DNA of 64,000 nt from assembly GCA_027382625.1 (NCBI GenBank), contig JAJKFJ010021845.1:239695-303694 (forward strand). The letters are read 5' to 3'. Origin of the DNA: Tetmemena sp. SeJ-2015. Lineage: Eukaryota > Ciliophora > Spirotrichea > Sporadotrichida > Oxytrichidae. Every line of letters starts with the position of its first letter. The first letter of the stretch is position 1. Below are positions 8,012-18,213 of the stretch, piece by piece. A program made the translations under genes and the position numbers. The notes below the pieces were generated by a model, which was given only the letters and a program-made list of their open reading frames with translations, had not been told where the DNA came from and ran no database searches.

Positions 8012-9703
8012 GTGAACAGAGGTGTGGTGGTCTTGGGCGGGACGGCAGAATTCATTGATCTTCTCGGGGCGGTGGCGCTGCTGCTCTGGGGCCTGCGGAT
8101 GATCAAGACCGGCGTGTTGCGCGCCTATGGGCGGGGCTGCGGCGCTGGCTGGGCGGGGGAAGGGCAACCGCGTTGCCGCCGCCTTCTGGGGCTTTCTGGC
8201 GACGCTTGGCCTGCAATCCAGCACCGCGACGGCGGTGATCGTCGCGCCTTCACCGCACGCGACATCGTCACGCCGCGCCGGCGCAGGCCATGATGCTGGG
8301 CGCCAATCTTGGCACGGCGGTGGTGACGCTGTTGCTGTCAAGCGGCCTGCCCTGGCTGGCCCCGCTCTTGATCTTCGCGGGTGTGATGGCCTTCAACCTT
8401 GGCCGCGCCTCGCGCAGCCGCAACACCGGCCGCGCGCTTCTGGTCTGGCCTGATGCTTCTGGCCCTGCATCTTCTGGGCGGCGTGACCGAACCCCTGCGC
8501 CAGTCCACCACGCTGGCTCTGGTGCTGCGCGGGCTTGAGACCGCGCCGATCTTCGCGCTGCTTCTGGCGGCGGGGCTGGCGGTTCTGGCCTCGTCCAGCC
8601 TGGCGGTAGTGGTGCTGGTGATGTTGCTGGCCGGGGCCGGGATCGTCGGGCCGACGCTGGCCGTGGTGCTGGTGGCCGGGGCGAATCTTGGCGGCGCGGT
8701 GCCGCCCTTCCTGGCGATCCAGGCCGAAGGGCTGGCCGCGGCGCGGTGGCACTGGCCAACCTTCTGGTGCGCGCGATCGGGGCAGCGGCCTGTGCTGGTG
8801 ATGGCCGCGCCGCTGGGCCAGATGCTTCAGGATCTGCTGCCGCAGCCCGGCCATCTGGTCGTGGGCGCGCATATCGGCTTCAATCTTGCGCTGCTTGCGA
8901 TCTTCCTGCCGCTTCTCGATCCGGTCGCCCGGCTTGCGGCGATGATCCTGCCCGACCGCGCCGAGCAGAACCCTTCGGCGCCCAGCTATCTGGATGACAG
9001 TCTTCTGGCGCTGCCCGAAATGGCCCTTGCCGTCGCCGCGCGCGAGACGCTGCGCCTGGGCGACATGGTGGCAGAAATGCTGGACCGCAGCCGCCAGGCC
9101 CTGACCGAGGCTGATGCCGCCCCCTGCGCCGAGGTGGCGCGGCTTGAGGCCGAGGTCGACCGTCTGCACGAGAAGATCAAGCTTTACGTCGCGCGCCTGT
9201 CACGGGCCGAACTGGATGAGGCGGATGCCGCCCGCGCCAGCGAGGTGATCTCTTACGCCATCAATCTGGAACATGTCGGTGACATCATCGAAAGTGGCCT
9301 AGCTGAAATCGCGGTCAAGAAGGCGCGCAAGAAGCTTATGCTGTCGCCCGAGGGCCTGGCCGAGATCCGCGCCTTCTACGACCATACGGCCGAGAACCTG
9401 AAACTCGCCCAGGCGATCTTCCTGTCGCGTGACGCTGCCCTGGCGCGGCGGCTGGTGGACCAGAAGATCGTCAGCCGCAAGCTTGAGGCGCAATCGGCCG
9501 AGGCGCATCTCGAGCGGATGCGGGCCGGGCGGCAGGAGACGCTGGAAACCAGCTCGATCCATCTTGATCTTCTGCGTGACCTCAAGCGGGTCAATGCGCA
9601 TCTGGCCTCGGTCGCCTATCCGATCCTAGAAGATCTGGGCCTGCTGCGCGAAAGCCGGTTGCGCAGCGCGCAGGCAAAGACCGTTCCGGTGCCCGAGGTC
9701 TGA
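8012..9703 (+). CDS. Na/Pi cotransporter family protein with PhoU-like tail
   Basis: Inner-membrane sodium/phosphate symporter of about 560 residues. The N-terminal half has two Na/Pi repeats: the first shows the signature GLQSSTATAVIVA, the second the equivalent LASSSLAVVVLVMLL, with about eight hydrophobic segments. The C-terminal 200 residues form a PhoU-like helical domain (EVDRLHEKIKLYVARLSRAE, then NLEHVGDIIESGLAEIAVKK). The frame breaks near 8140, 8250 and 8445. The start is taken at GTG 8012 (alternatives 8024, 8027). It probably moves phosphate and is gated by the PhoU-like domain; direct repeats at 7923 may be its control site. Confidence 0.85.
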
Positions 9704-9722
9704 CCAGCCCCGCGCCGGTCCG

Positions 9723-10418
9723 TCAGCCGCGATATCCGCCGCTTTCCAGCGCCCGGCTGACCGCATCGGTCGTGCGCTGGATATGGGCGCGGATCACCTC
9801 GGTCGCGCGGGAACATCGCGAATCCATCGCGCTTTCACAACACACGCGCCGGTTTCCTCATGCACATCGCGCAGGTTCGTGGCTGGCTGCGCGACAATGG
9901 CGATAGCGTTCATGGTGCTGGTACATCATGCCGCGCATCCGCAACAGCCAGACCGAACTGGCCGCGCCGACCAGCGCTTCGTGGAAATCGGTGTTCAGCC
10001 CTTCCCATTCGGTCAGTCGCGCGGTTCGGCGCTGCGCTCATCCGTTCCAGCCGATACAGGCCGCGATCAGCGCTTCTTCCCAGGCGCGATCCCCGCGCGC
10101 AGCGACTGGCCATGGCCTCGCCTCAAAGCTGCTTGCGCAGATCGCCGATTTCCCGCGCCTCCTGCGCGGACAACGGGCCACGACAAAGCCGCGCTGGCCC
10201 AGCAAAGTGACCAGATGGTCGCCCGACAGCCGGCCAGCGCTTCGCGCAGCGGCCCTGCGCCCAGGCCATAACGGTCGCGCAGCATGTCGATCTTCAGCTT
10301 CAGCCCCGGGCAAGACGGCCGGCGACGATATCTTCCCGCAAAAGGCGATAGGCCTTCTCCGCCAATGTCTTGTCACTTTGATCAAAGGCGTCTTGGGAAG
10401 GGCGATGGTCTGTTGCAT
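9723..10418 (-). CDS. GntR/FCD-family transcriptional regulator
   Basis: A repressor-type regulator of 231 codons that starts MQQTIALPKTPLI. After a frame change it shows LAPGLKLKIDMLRDRYGLG followed by GPLREALAG, the GntR winged helix, and then LVTLLGQRGFVV. The remainder is an FCD ligand-binding domain, badly broken by shifts (near 10010, 10110, 10230, 10300 and 10350), ending ALESGGYRG. It is divergent from the TRAP/meta-cleavage operon across 120 bp containing two palindromes, so it very likely senses that pathway's substrate or an intermediate. Such regulators usually bind a small acid. Confidence 0.75.
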
Positions 10419-10479
10419 AGGGGGCTGCCGGGGTTCGGGGGCGGTCTGCGGTTCACAGGATCATAGCCGGTGTCGCAAT

Positions 10480-10524
10480 AAAATCAAATTTTAGTTTGAC
10501 ACCGCCAGAATATCAATATTTTCT
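10480..10524 (+). promoter_or_regulatory. operator/promoter of the TRAP-catabolic operon
   Basis: Two palindromes lie in the divergent region: AAAAT-CAA-ATTTT (10480-10492) and AATAT-CA-ATATT (10509-10520). A TTGACA hexamer (10496-10501) sits between them, with an AT-rich stretch, TATTTT, about 15 bp downstream. Palindromes flanking a -35-like element suit repression by the neighbouring GntR protein. A GGGAGG ribosome site follows before dctQ. Confidence 0.5.
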
Positions 10525-10542
10525 GCCCGACGGGAGGAAAAT

Positions 10543-11133
10543 ATGGAAAACACCCTCGATTCACCCGGCGCGGCCTTGGCCCTGCGCCCGCGCTCGGTGC
10601 TGGCGCGGCTGAGCGCGGCCCTTGCGCGGGCCGAGATCTTTCTGGCCGCCGTGCTGACCTTCATCTTCTTCGCGCTGCTTCTGGCCAATGTGGCAGGCCG
10701 CTTCTTCGGCGCGCCACTGATCTGGGTCGATGAGCTTGCGGTCAATCTGATGGTGATCGCGGCCTTCCTGGCCGCCGCAGCGGCCATAGATGCGCGCCAG
10801 CACATCGCCGTGACACTTCTGCCCGACATGGTTTCGCCCCGCAGCGCCGCGATCCTTCGGCTCTTGGCCGATCTGCTGTTGCTGGTCTTCATGCTGCTTT
10901 TGGGCTGGATGGTCTGGGCCTGGTTCGACCCCCTGACCGCAAGCGCGGCGGAATCTCTCGACGCCTTCTCGGCGCAGACCTTCAACTTCATCTATCAGGA
11001 ACCGACCGTGACGCTGGGCGTCCGCAAGGTCTGGTTCTGGCTGGTCATGCCGGTCTTTGCCGTCACCGCGACGCTGCATTGCCTCGCGCAGATCGAGGCC
11101 GACCTGAAGCATCTTGGGACAATCGCAAAATGA
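10543..11133 (+). CDS. dctQ: TRAP transporter small permease (DctQ type)
   Basis: Small membrane subunit of a tripartite ATP-independent periplasmic transporter, 196 residues with four hydrophobic helices and no frame break. The family signature ANVAGRFFGAPLIWVDELAV follows the first helix. It couples to the large permease encoded next (ATGA overlap) and to the binding protein at 13322. TRAP systems import carboxylates with sodium; here the context suggests an aromatic or keto acid. The start follows a GGGAGG site. Confidence 0.88.
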   Translation: MENTLDSPGAALALRPRSVLARLSAALARAEIFLAAVLTFIFFALLLANVAGRFFGAPLIWVDELAVNLMVIAAFLAAAAAIDARQHIAVTLLPDMVSPRSAAILRLLADLLLLVFMLLLGWMVWAWFDPLTASAAESLDAFSAQTFNFIYQEPTVTLGVRKVWFWLVMPVFAVTATLHCLAQIEADLKHLGTIAK

Positions 11134-12398
11134 TCGTCGGCGGCAGTTTCATCGGACTTGTCATCCTTTCGGTTCCGATCGCCTTCGTTCTGGCGATCTG
11201 CGCGCTGATCTACATCTTCGTCAGCGGCAACACCGTTCTCTTGATGTCTTTCCCGCAGCAACTGTTCGGCGGGCTTGAAAATTACGGCCTTCTGTCGCTG
11301 CCGCTGTTCATCCTGCTGGGGGAATTCATGAACGTCGGCGGCATCGGGCGGCGGCTGATGGCTTTGGCCATGGCGATCCTGGGGTCTGTCAAGGGTGGGC
11401 TCGCCTATGTCAATCTAGGTGCGAACATGATGATGGCGGCGATCCTCGGCTCGACCGTGGCGCAGATCACCATCATGTCGCGGCTGGCCGTCCCCGAGAT
11501 GGAGAAGCAGGGCTATCCGCGCGATGTCTCGGTCGCGATCACGGCGGCGGGCGGGCTTCTGGCGCCGATCATCCCGCCCTCGATGCTGTTCATCATCTAC
11601 GGCGTCATCGCCCAGCTTCCCATCGGCGATCTGTTCATCGCTGGCATCGTGCCGGGCATCCTGATCTTCGTGGCCTTCCTGGCGGTCATCGGCTGGCTTG
11701 GCAAGAAGCACGATTTCCCGCGCAGCGAGCCGCTGCCGTTCCGCGCGCGCCTGCATGCCATCGCCGATGCCTTGCCGGCGGCGCTGATCCCGGCCACGAT
11801 CATTGGCACCATCCTGGGCGGCATCGCGCATCCCACGGAAAGCGCCGCCTTGGGCAGCATCGCCACCATCCTTGTCGGCGCCTTCGTCTATCGCGAGCTG
11901 AAGTTCCGCGACATCCTCATGGCCTTCGCGAGCGCCGCGCGCGCCTCGGCCATCGTGATGTTCCTGATCGCCACGGCCACGGTGTTTTCCTGGGTGATCA
12001 CCTTTGAAAATGTGCCTGCCCAGGTCGCGGCGGCGATGCAGGCGATGACGGCCTCGCCCCTGGTCTTCATGCTGATGCTCAACGTCCTTCTGCTGCTGAT
12101 CGGCATGGTGACCGACCCGATCCCGGCGATCATCCTGATCGTGCCGGTGATGCTGCCGGTCGCGACCGGGGTCTATGGCATCGACCCGGTCTTCTTCGGG
12201 GTGGTCGTCTGCGTCAACCTGACCCTGGTCTGCTGACCGCCGGTCGGCACCGGGCTGTTCACCGCAGCCTTGATGGGGGGCGTCAAGGCCGAACGGCTGG
12301 CCGTGCTGCTGCTGCCGTTTTTCGTGGCGGTGCTAGCCGTGATCCTGCTGATGGTCTGCTTCCCGCAGACCGTCACCTTCCTGCCCGAGGTGCTGTGA
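11130..12398 (+). CDS. dctM: TRAP transporter large permease (DctM type)
   Basis: Large transport subunit, about 423 residues with around twelve membrane helices. Landmarks are MSFPQQLFGGLENYGLLSLP, PLFILLGEFMNVGGIGRRL, and APIIPPSMLFIIYGVIA with the double proline of the transport domain. One base loss near 12230 interrupts the expected continuation into PVGTGLFTAALMGGVKAERL. It ends LPEVL at a TGATG overlap with the dehydrogenase gene. The ATG overlaps the dctQ stop. Confidence 0.88.
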
Positions 12399-13297
12399 TG
12401 GCGCTGGTCTGGGTTCTGGGGGGCGGGCTGATCGGTGCCGGCTGGGCAGCGTCGTTCGGGCTGGCCGGCCATGCGGTGCGGGTGATCGACCCTGACATGG
12501 CGCGGCACAGGCCAGGCTGGACGAGGTCTGGCGCCGCGCCACGGCGGCGATGGGTGAAGAAGGCGCGCTCCGCCCTGTCATCCTGCCCGCGCCCGAAGGT
12601 CCGGCCCCCGCGCTGGTGCAGGAATGCCTGCCCGAGCGGCTGGCGCTGAAACGCGCGGCCCTGGCGACGACCGAGCCGTTGCTGGATCAGGATACGCTGA
12701 TCGCCTCGTCCTCGTCGGGCCTGTCGCCCGATGATCTGCAACAGGGGCTTGCCGGGGCAGGGCGCCTGTTCATCGCCCATCCCTGCAATCCGCCCTGGCT
12801 GATGCCGGTGGTGGAACTGTCCGGCGGGGCGGCGACCACGCCCGAGACCCTGGCCCACGCGCGGGCCTTCTATGAAGGGTTGGGCAAGCGCGTCCTGACC
12901 CTGTCCAGGCCGATGCCGGGCCATCTGGTCAACCGGCTTCAGGCCGCGCTGTGGCGCGAGGCAGTGCATCTGGTGCGCGAAGGCGTGGCCTCTCTGGCCG
13001 ATGTGGAAGACGCGGTGACGCTGGGCCTTGCGCCGCGCTGGTGCCTGATGGGGCCATCGGCAGTGTTCCATGTGTCGGGCGGGCCGCGGGCTTTGACGGG
13101 TTTTTCGACGCTTTGGGCCCGGAATTCGAACGCTGGTGGGGCACGCTCGGCGCGCCGCGCTTCGATGCCGAAACCCGCGCCGCACTGGTGCAGGGCATGG
13201 CCAAGGCCGATCCGCGCAGCGTGGCCGAAATGGGCGCGGGCGCGACCGCCGCCTGCCCGAGATTTTGAAGTTTCTGGAGGAGCAGGCCCGCACCTGA
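12398..13297 (+). CDS. 3-hydroxyacyl-CoA dehydrogenase family (lambda-crystallin-like) oxidoreductase
   Basis: NAD-dependent dehydrogenase with a Rossmann start (LVWVLGGGLIGAGWAASFGL). The middle has IASSSSGLSP and then FIAHPCNPPWLMPVVEL, the conserved His-Pro-x-Asn-Pro region. This group includes L-gulonate 3-dehydrogenase and carnitine dehydrogenase besides true HADs, and at about 300 residues it is the single-domain form. Frame changes occur near 12510, 13080 and 13255. It sits between dctM and dctP, which suggests it acts on the imported substrate or a hydroxy intermediate. The exact substrate cannot be read from sequence. Confidence 0.75.
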
Positions 13298-13321
13298 CGG
13301 GCCCTAAGGAGAAGACCGACA

Positions 13322-14285
13322 ATGCTGTTGAAGAAGATCGATTGGTGGCGGGGCTTGCGCTCCTCATGTCGGGCGGTATCGCCGCGGCGAGCAATATCGG
13401 CTGGGCCTGATCACCCCGCCCCCGCACCAGTGGAGCGTCCATGCCCAGAAGGCGGCGGATGCGATCAGGGAAAAGACCGAAGGCCGGGTCGAGATCAGCC
13501 TCTTCCCCTCGGGCCAGCTGGGATCTGAGGCGCAGATGCTGCAACAGTTGCAGACCGGCGCGCTGGATTTCGCCTTTCTGACCGTGGGCGAATTCGCCAA
13601 CCGCGATCCGAATTACGGCGTCTTCCTGGCCCCCTATCTGGTCAGCGACATCGAGGGCGCGAAGAAGGTTCTCGGCGGAGCCACCGCGGGCAAGCTTCTG
13701 GCCGACATGAACAAATTCGGCGTCGTGGGCCTGGGCTGGAGCTCGGCCGGGATGCGCACCGTCGTCATGCGCGGCACCATCGCCACCGTGGCCGATCTGG
13801 CGGGCAAGAAGATCCGCACCGTGCCGAACGCGCCCGAACTGGATTTCTGGACGCTGATCGGCGCAACCCCCACGCCGATGCCGCTGCCCGCGCTGTATGA
13901 CGCCCTGGCCAATGGTCAGGTCGATGGCGCGCAACTGGACCATGAAGGCACCTGGAACACCAAATACTACGACCACGCCGGCACGATCATCGACTCGCGT
14001 CACATGATGTTCCCGATGGTCGCCGTCGCCTCGGGCCGCAAGTGGCAGGCAATTTCCGAAGAAGACCGCGCCGGATCCAGGAGATCATGACCGCGAATTT
14101 CGAGGCGATCATCGACACCTATGCGCGCTCGACAACAAGTACATGGAAGACCTCAAGACACGCCGGTGACGGTAATGACGGTGGACCGGGCCTGGTTCGG
14201 CCCGGCGGTCGAAAATGGTATGAAGACTGGCCCCGTGAAGGCGCCGGTCCTGGTCGAGCTGGAAGCCGAGATGGCGGCCAACTGA
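13322..14285 (+). CDS. dctP: TRAP transporter periplasmic solute-binding protein (DctP type)
   Basis: Secreted binding protein of about 320 residues. It begins MLLKKI; after a frame change the signal sequence reads LALLMSGGIAAAS. Conserved parts are FPSGQLGSEAQMLQQLQTGA, LDFAFLTVGEFANRDPNYGV and ALYDALANGQVDGAQ. Frame changes near 13350, 13400, 14070 and 14130 disturb both ends. It completes the TRAP system with dctQ and dctM, from which it is separated by the dehydrogenase gene. The ligand is unknown; a conserved Arg in such proteins normally binds a carboxylate. Confidence 0.88.
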
Positions 14286-14348
14286 CCTAAGGAAAACGCG
14301 GGCCGGCGCCCTGTGTGCCCGGACCCGGCAAGACCTGCGGAGACGAAG

Positions 14349-15209
14349 ATGACCTATCGTGACCTGCGCTATCTGCGCATTGACGTGGAAGACCTTGACG
14401 CGGCCCAGGCCTTTGCCGCCGATGTTTTCGCGCTGATGCCGATGGAGCGCGACGAGACCTGCGCCACCTTCCGCTCGGATGCGCGCAACTATGCGCTGTG
14501 CTGCGCGCGGGGCGAGGGCAACGCGGTGGCGCTGACCGTGGCACGGCCAGAGGATCTGGATGCGCAGGCCGGGCGGCTGACGGCGGCGGGCTATTCCACG
14601 ACCCGGCTTTCGCCCCAGGCCTGCGCGGCGCGGCAGGTCAAGCAGGCGCTGGCGGTGGAAGCGCCGAATGGCGTCACCGTGGAACTGGTGTGGCGGCCCC
14701 TGACCTCAGGCTGGCCCTATCACGGCGGGCGCGATGCCGGGATCTGCGATTTCGCCGCCGTCTCGCTGTGCTGCCGCGACATTGCGGCGAACGAGGACTT
14801 CTGGGTCAAGGGCCTGGGCCTGCGCGTCAGCGACTATGCGGGCGACGCGGTTTTCCTGGCCTTGGACGAGGCGCATCACCGCATCGCGCTTTACCCGTCG
14901 GACCGCGACGGCATCCTGGGTGCAAGCTGGGATGTCGCGACCCGCGACCACATCATGCGCAACTGGTATCATTTCCAGAAACTGCAACTGCCCGTGGTGG
15001 CCGGCCCCGGCCGCCAGCCCACATCCGGGGCCAGTTTCGTGACCACGCGCGGGCCGGGCGGCCTGCTGTTCACCTATATCCATGGCATGGAGAAGGGCCC
15101 GCAGATCGAAGCCCGCGGCCCGCGCCAATTCGCCGACACCGCCCGGTCGCATTGCGCCTGGGGTTCGCCCAGCACGCAGCCGGAATTTCAGGGAAGGATC
15201 GAAGGATGA
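14349..15209 (+). CDS. VOC-fold extradiol dioxygenase-like protein lacking two metal ligands
   Basis: Intact 286-residue protein with two vicinal-oxygen-chelate modules, like 2,3-dihydroxybiphenyl dioxygenases. Compared with its downstream paralogue, the first metal histidine is alanine (CDFAAVSLCCRD). The second is kept (EAHHRIALYP). The glutamate is threonine (GGLLFTYIHGME). With only one of three iron ligands it is unlikely to cleave rings itself. It may be a structural or regulatory partner of the active paralogue, with which it overlaps by ATGA. No frame break is seen, so the substitutions are probably real. Confidence 0.8.
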   Translation: MTYRDLRYLRIDVEDLDAAQAFAADVFALMPMERDETCATFRSDARNYALCCARGEGNAVALTVARPEDLDAQAGRLTAAGYSTTRLSPQACAARQVKQALAVEAPNGVTVELVWRPLTSGWPYHGGRDAGICDFAAVSLCCRDIAANEDFWVKGLGLRVSDYAGDAVFLALDEAHHRIALYPSDRDGILGASWDVATRDHIMRNWYHFQKLQLPVVAGPGRQPTSGASFVTTRGPGGLLFTYIHGMEKGPQIEARGPRQFADTARSHCAWGSPSTQPEFQGRIEG

Positions 15210-16060
15210 TCGAGCTTCGCGATGTCGTCTATTGCCGCCTGGGCACCACCGATCTGGCCGGGGCCGAATGGTATGCGGTCAATATCCTTGGCCTTGAAGT
15301 GGCCGAGCGGCGCAAGGGCGCGGTCTATTTCAAATCCGATGCCCGCGCCCATACTTTGTGCTATTTCGAGGGCGATCCGACCGATCAGATGACCGCCTTC
15401 GAAATCGGCACGGCGCAGGATCTGCAGACCGCGGGCGCCACGCTGGAATCCCTGGGCCATGATGTCTATTACGGCACCCGCGCGGAATGCGAGGCGCGGA
15501 TGGTGCGCGAATTCATCCGCTTCCGCGATCCGACCGGCAATGTCATCGAATTCGTGCTGCGGCCGGAAACCACCGGGCTTGATTACCATGGCAGCCGCAA
15601 TGCCGGGATCACCGGCTTCTCGCATGTGGGCCTGTGTTCGTCGGACCTGGCCCGCGACGAGCATTTCTGGACCTCGGTCTGCAATGCCCGCGTGTCGGAC
15701 CGGATCGGCGATGCGCCCCTGATGCGGCTGGGCACGATCCACCATTCCATCGCGCTGTTCCCCTATCACCGCGCGGGCATCCAGCACATCAACCATCAGG
15801 TCGGCTCGACCGATGACATCCAGCGCTCGTTCCATTTCGTGCGCGAGAACCAGGTCAACATCACCTTTGGCCCCGGCGCGCATCCAACCTCGTCAGCGGA
15901 ATTCCTGTATTTCACCGGGCCCGAGGGCATGACCTTCGAATATTTCCGCGCGCTGCGCGAGATCCATGACGAACCGGCCTGGCGCGACCGCCAGTTCCAT
16001 TTCGAGCCGAAGGGCTTCTGCCACTGGGGCCGCCCCGCAGATCGGGCGTTCAAGAAGTGA
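15206..16060 (+). CDS. VOC-family extradiol (catechol-type) dioxygenase
   Basis: Intact 284-residue two-module extradiol dioxygenase. All three iron ligands are in place: His in GFSHVGLCSSD, His in TIHHSIALFPYHRAG, and Glu in EGMTFEYFRALRE. Such enzymes open a catecholic ring next to the hydroxyls to give a hydroxymuconic semialdehyde. The downstream semialdehyde dehydrogenase, hydratase and aldolase would process that product. It is a tandem paralogue of the preceding gene, with GTGA-type overlap onto the class II aldolase. The catechol substrate is unknown. Confidence 0.85.
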   Translation: MIELRDVVYCRLGTTDLAGAEWYAVNILGLEVAERRKGAVYFKSDARAHTLCYFEGDPTDQMTAFEIGTAQDLQTAGATLESLGHDVYYGTRAECEARMVREFIRFRDPTGNVIEFVLRPETTGLDYHGSRNAGITGFSHVGLCSSDLARDEHFWTSVCNARVSDRIGDAPLMRLGTIHHSIALFPYHRAGIQHINHQVGSTDDIQRSFHFVRENQVNITFGPGAHPTSSAEFLYFTGPEGMTFEYFRALREIHDEPAWRDRQFHFEPKGFCHWGRPADRAFKK

Positions 16061-16767
16061 CGGCGGAGCGGACAGAAACGCTGGCGCGCACGGTGCGAAT
16101 GACGGCGCGGGCGCTGGGACGGGCGGGGCTGGTCCATGCCTATGGCCATTGCTCGGCCGGATCGACGCCGACCATTTCCTGGTCGCGCCGTCGAAACCCC
16201 TGGGCCATGTCCGCCCGGCGAGGGCTGCACTGTGGTGCCCGTGACCGGCCCTCTGCCCGAGGGCGTGCTGGGCGAGGTGCGGCTGCATCAGCGCATCTAT
16301 GCGCTGCGGCCACAGGCGGGCGGCGTGATCCGCTTCATGTCGCCCAGGCGATGGCGCTGGCGGCGCTGGGCCGCGTGCCCGCGATGCGGCATGGCTTTGG
16401 CACCTATTTCGCCCCGCGCGTCGGGCTGTGGGAAGACCCGCAGCTGGTGCGCGACGATGCCAGGGCCCAGGGCGCGATTGCCGCCATGTGCGACAGCCGC
16501 GGCTTCTGATGCGCGGCAATGGCGCGGTGGTGGCCGGCGACAGTCTGGAAGAGGCGCTGGGCTGGCCTTCTACCTGGAAGATGCCTGCCGGATCGAACTG
16601 GCGGCGCTGGCCTCGGGCCTTGCCGATGCGCCGGTGATCGGCCCCGCGGCGGCGGCCGAACGGGCGACCAAGGCCGGACGATTTTTGAACGGATGTGGGA
16701 CTTCCTGACCGAAGGCGACCCCGAAGGTGCCCGGCAAGCAGGTCGCGAAGGAGAGCGTGATGACTGA
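16057..16767 (+). CDS. class II aldolase/adducin-family protein, probable decarboxylase
   Basis: About 236 residues. It opens VRMTARALGRAGLVHAYGHC, then GPLPEGVLGEVRLHQ and PAMRHGFGTYFAPRVGLW. The usual His-x-His zinc pair is replaced (GGVIRFMSP), while a later histidine is kept. Proteins of this family decarboxylate dihydroxyphthalates in some aromatic pathways, which would fit placement beside a ring-cleavage enzyme, but aldol cleavage or dehydration is also possible. Frame changes lie near 16165, 16230, 16345, 16510, 16560 and 16680. GTG start overlaps the previous stop; the 3' end overlaps the dehydrogenase start. Confidence 0.65.
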
Positions 16768-18203
16768 GTTTCTGAACTTCATCGACGGGCGTTTCGTCGC
16801 CGGCCGGGCCGAGGCCTTCGCCAACCATTTCCCCTGACGGGCGAAGTGCTGGGCGAAGTGCGCGCCGCCGACCGCGACCAGGTCGACGAGGCGGTGGGCG
16901 CGGCGCAACGGGCGCTGAAAGGCCCTGGGGCCGGATGGCCCTGGCCGAACGCGTGGCGCTGCTGCGCAAGGTGGCCGACGGGATCAATGCCCGCTTCGAC
17001 GAATTCCTGGCCGCCGAGATCCGCGACACCGCAAGCCGCGCTCGATCGCCAGCCATATCGACATTCCGCGCGGCGCGGCGAATTTCAACGTCTTCGCCGA
17101 TCAGGTGATGACGCTGTCGAATGAAAGCTTCGAGATGGCGACGCCGATGGGGCCGGGGCGCTGAACTATGCCGTGCGCGGGCCGCGCGGTGTGATCGCGG
17201 TGGTCTGCCCCTGGAACCTGCCGCTTCTCCTGATGACCTGGAAGGTCGCCCCCGCGCTGGCCTGCGGCAATACGGTCGTCGTGAAGCCTTCCGAGGAAAC
17301 CCCGGCCACGGCGACGCTGCTGGGCGAGGTGATGAATGCCGCCGGCATCCCGCCCGGCGTCTATAACGTGGTGCATGGCCATGGCCCCGGCTCGGCTGGG
17401 GAATTCCTGACCCGCCATCCGGGCGTGAACGGCATCACCTTCACCGGCGAGACCTCGACCGGCGAGGCGATCATGGCGGCCTCGTCCAAGGGCGTGAGGC
17501 CGGTGTCGCTGGAACTGGGCGGCAAGAATGCCGGGATCATCTTCGACGACGCCGATTTCGAAAAGACGATGGAAGGCATCGGGCGGGCCTGTTTCGCCAA
17601 TACCGGGCAGGTCTGCCTGGGCACGGAACGTATCTATGTCCAGCGCGGCATCTTTGACCGCGTGGCCGAAGGTCTGGCCGCCAAGGCGCGCGCCTATCGC
17701 TTTGGCGACCCCTTCGATCCGGCGACCACCATGGGCCCGGTGATCTCGGCCGAGCACCGCGCCAAGGTGCTGTCCTATTACGACCGGCCGCCAAAGGCGG
17801 GGCGCAGGTGCTGGCGGGCGGCGGCGTGCCCGCGATTCAGGCTATGAGGGCGGCTATTGGGTCGAGCCGACGGTCTGGACCGGCCTGCCGGAAGACAGCC
17901 CGGTGATCCGCGAGGAAATCTTCGGCCCGCCCATCTGCACCCCTTCGACACCGAGACGAGGCCATCGCCCTGGCCAACGACTCGCCCTACGGGCTTGCCA
18001 CCACGATCTGGACCGAAAGCCTGGGCCGCGCCCATCGCGTCGCCCGCCAGGTCGAGGTCGGGATTTCCTGGGTGAACTGTTGGTTCCTGCGCGACCTGCG
18101 CACGCCCTTCGGGGGCGCCAAGGCCTCGGGCATCGGGCGCGAGGGCGGGGTCCATTCGATGGAGTTCTACACCGAACTTCGCAACATCTGCATCAAGCTT
18201 TAA
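16760..18203 (+). CDS. 2-hydroxymuconic semialdehyde dehydrogenase-type aldehyde dehydrogenase
   Basis: NAD-dependent aldehyde dehydrogenase of about 480 residues. Landmarks are VVCPWNLPLLLMTWKVAPAL, the catalytic glutamate in SLELGGKNAGIIFDDADFE, and the catalytic cysteine in FANTGQVCLGTERIYV. The C-terminal GVHSMEFYTELRNICIKL is typical of hydroxymuconic semialdehyde dehydrogenases. It would oxidise the ring-cleavage semialdehyde to a dicarboxylate. Frame changes occur near 16835, 16930, 17035, 17150, 17790, 17830 and 17940. It sits in mid-operon, 10 bp before the hydratase gene. Confidence 0.85.
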
Positions 18204-18213
18204 GGACAGCCCC

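Noticed and set aside
8012..9703. Reading the broken phosphate transporter and other shifted genes as true pseudogenes
   Set aside because: The same density of frame changes affects essential-looking biosynthetic genes with intact termini, so error is the simpler explanation.
14498..16060. A 520-codon frame that would fuse part of the first VOC gene to the second
   Set aside because: The first 235 codons are an out-of-frame reading of the upstream VOC gene; the real second gene starts at ATG 15206 with an ATGA overlap.
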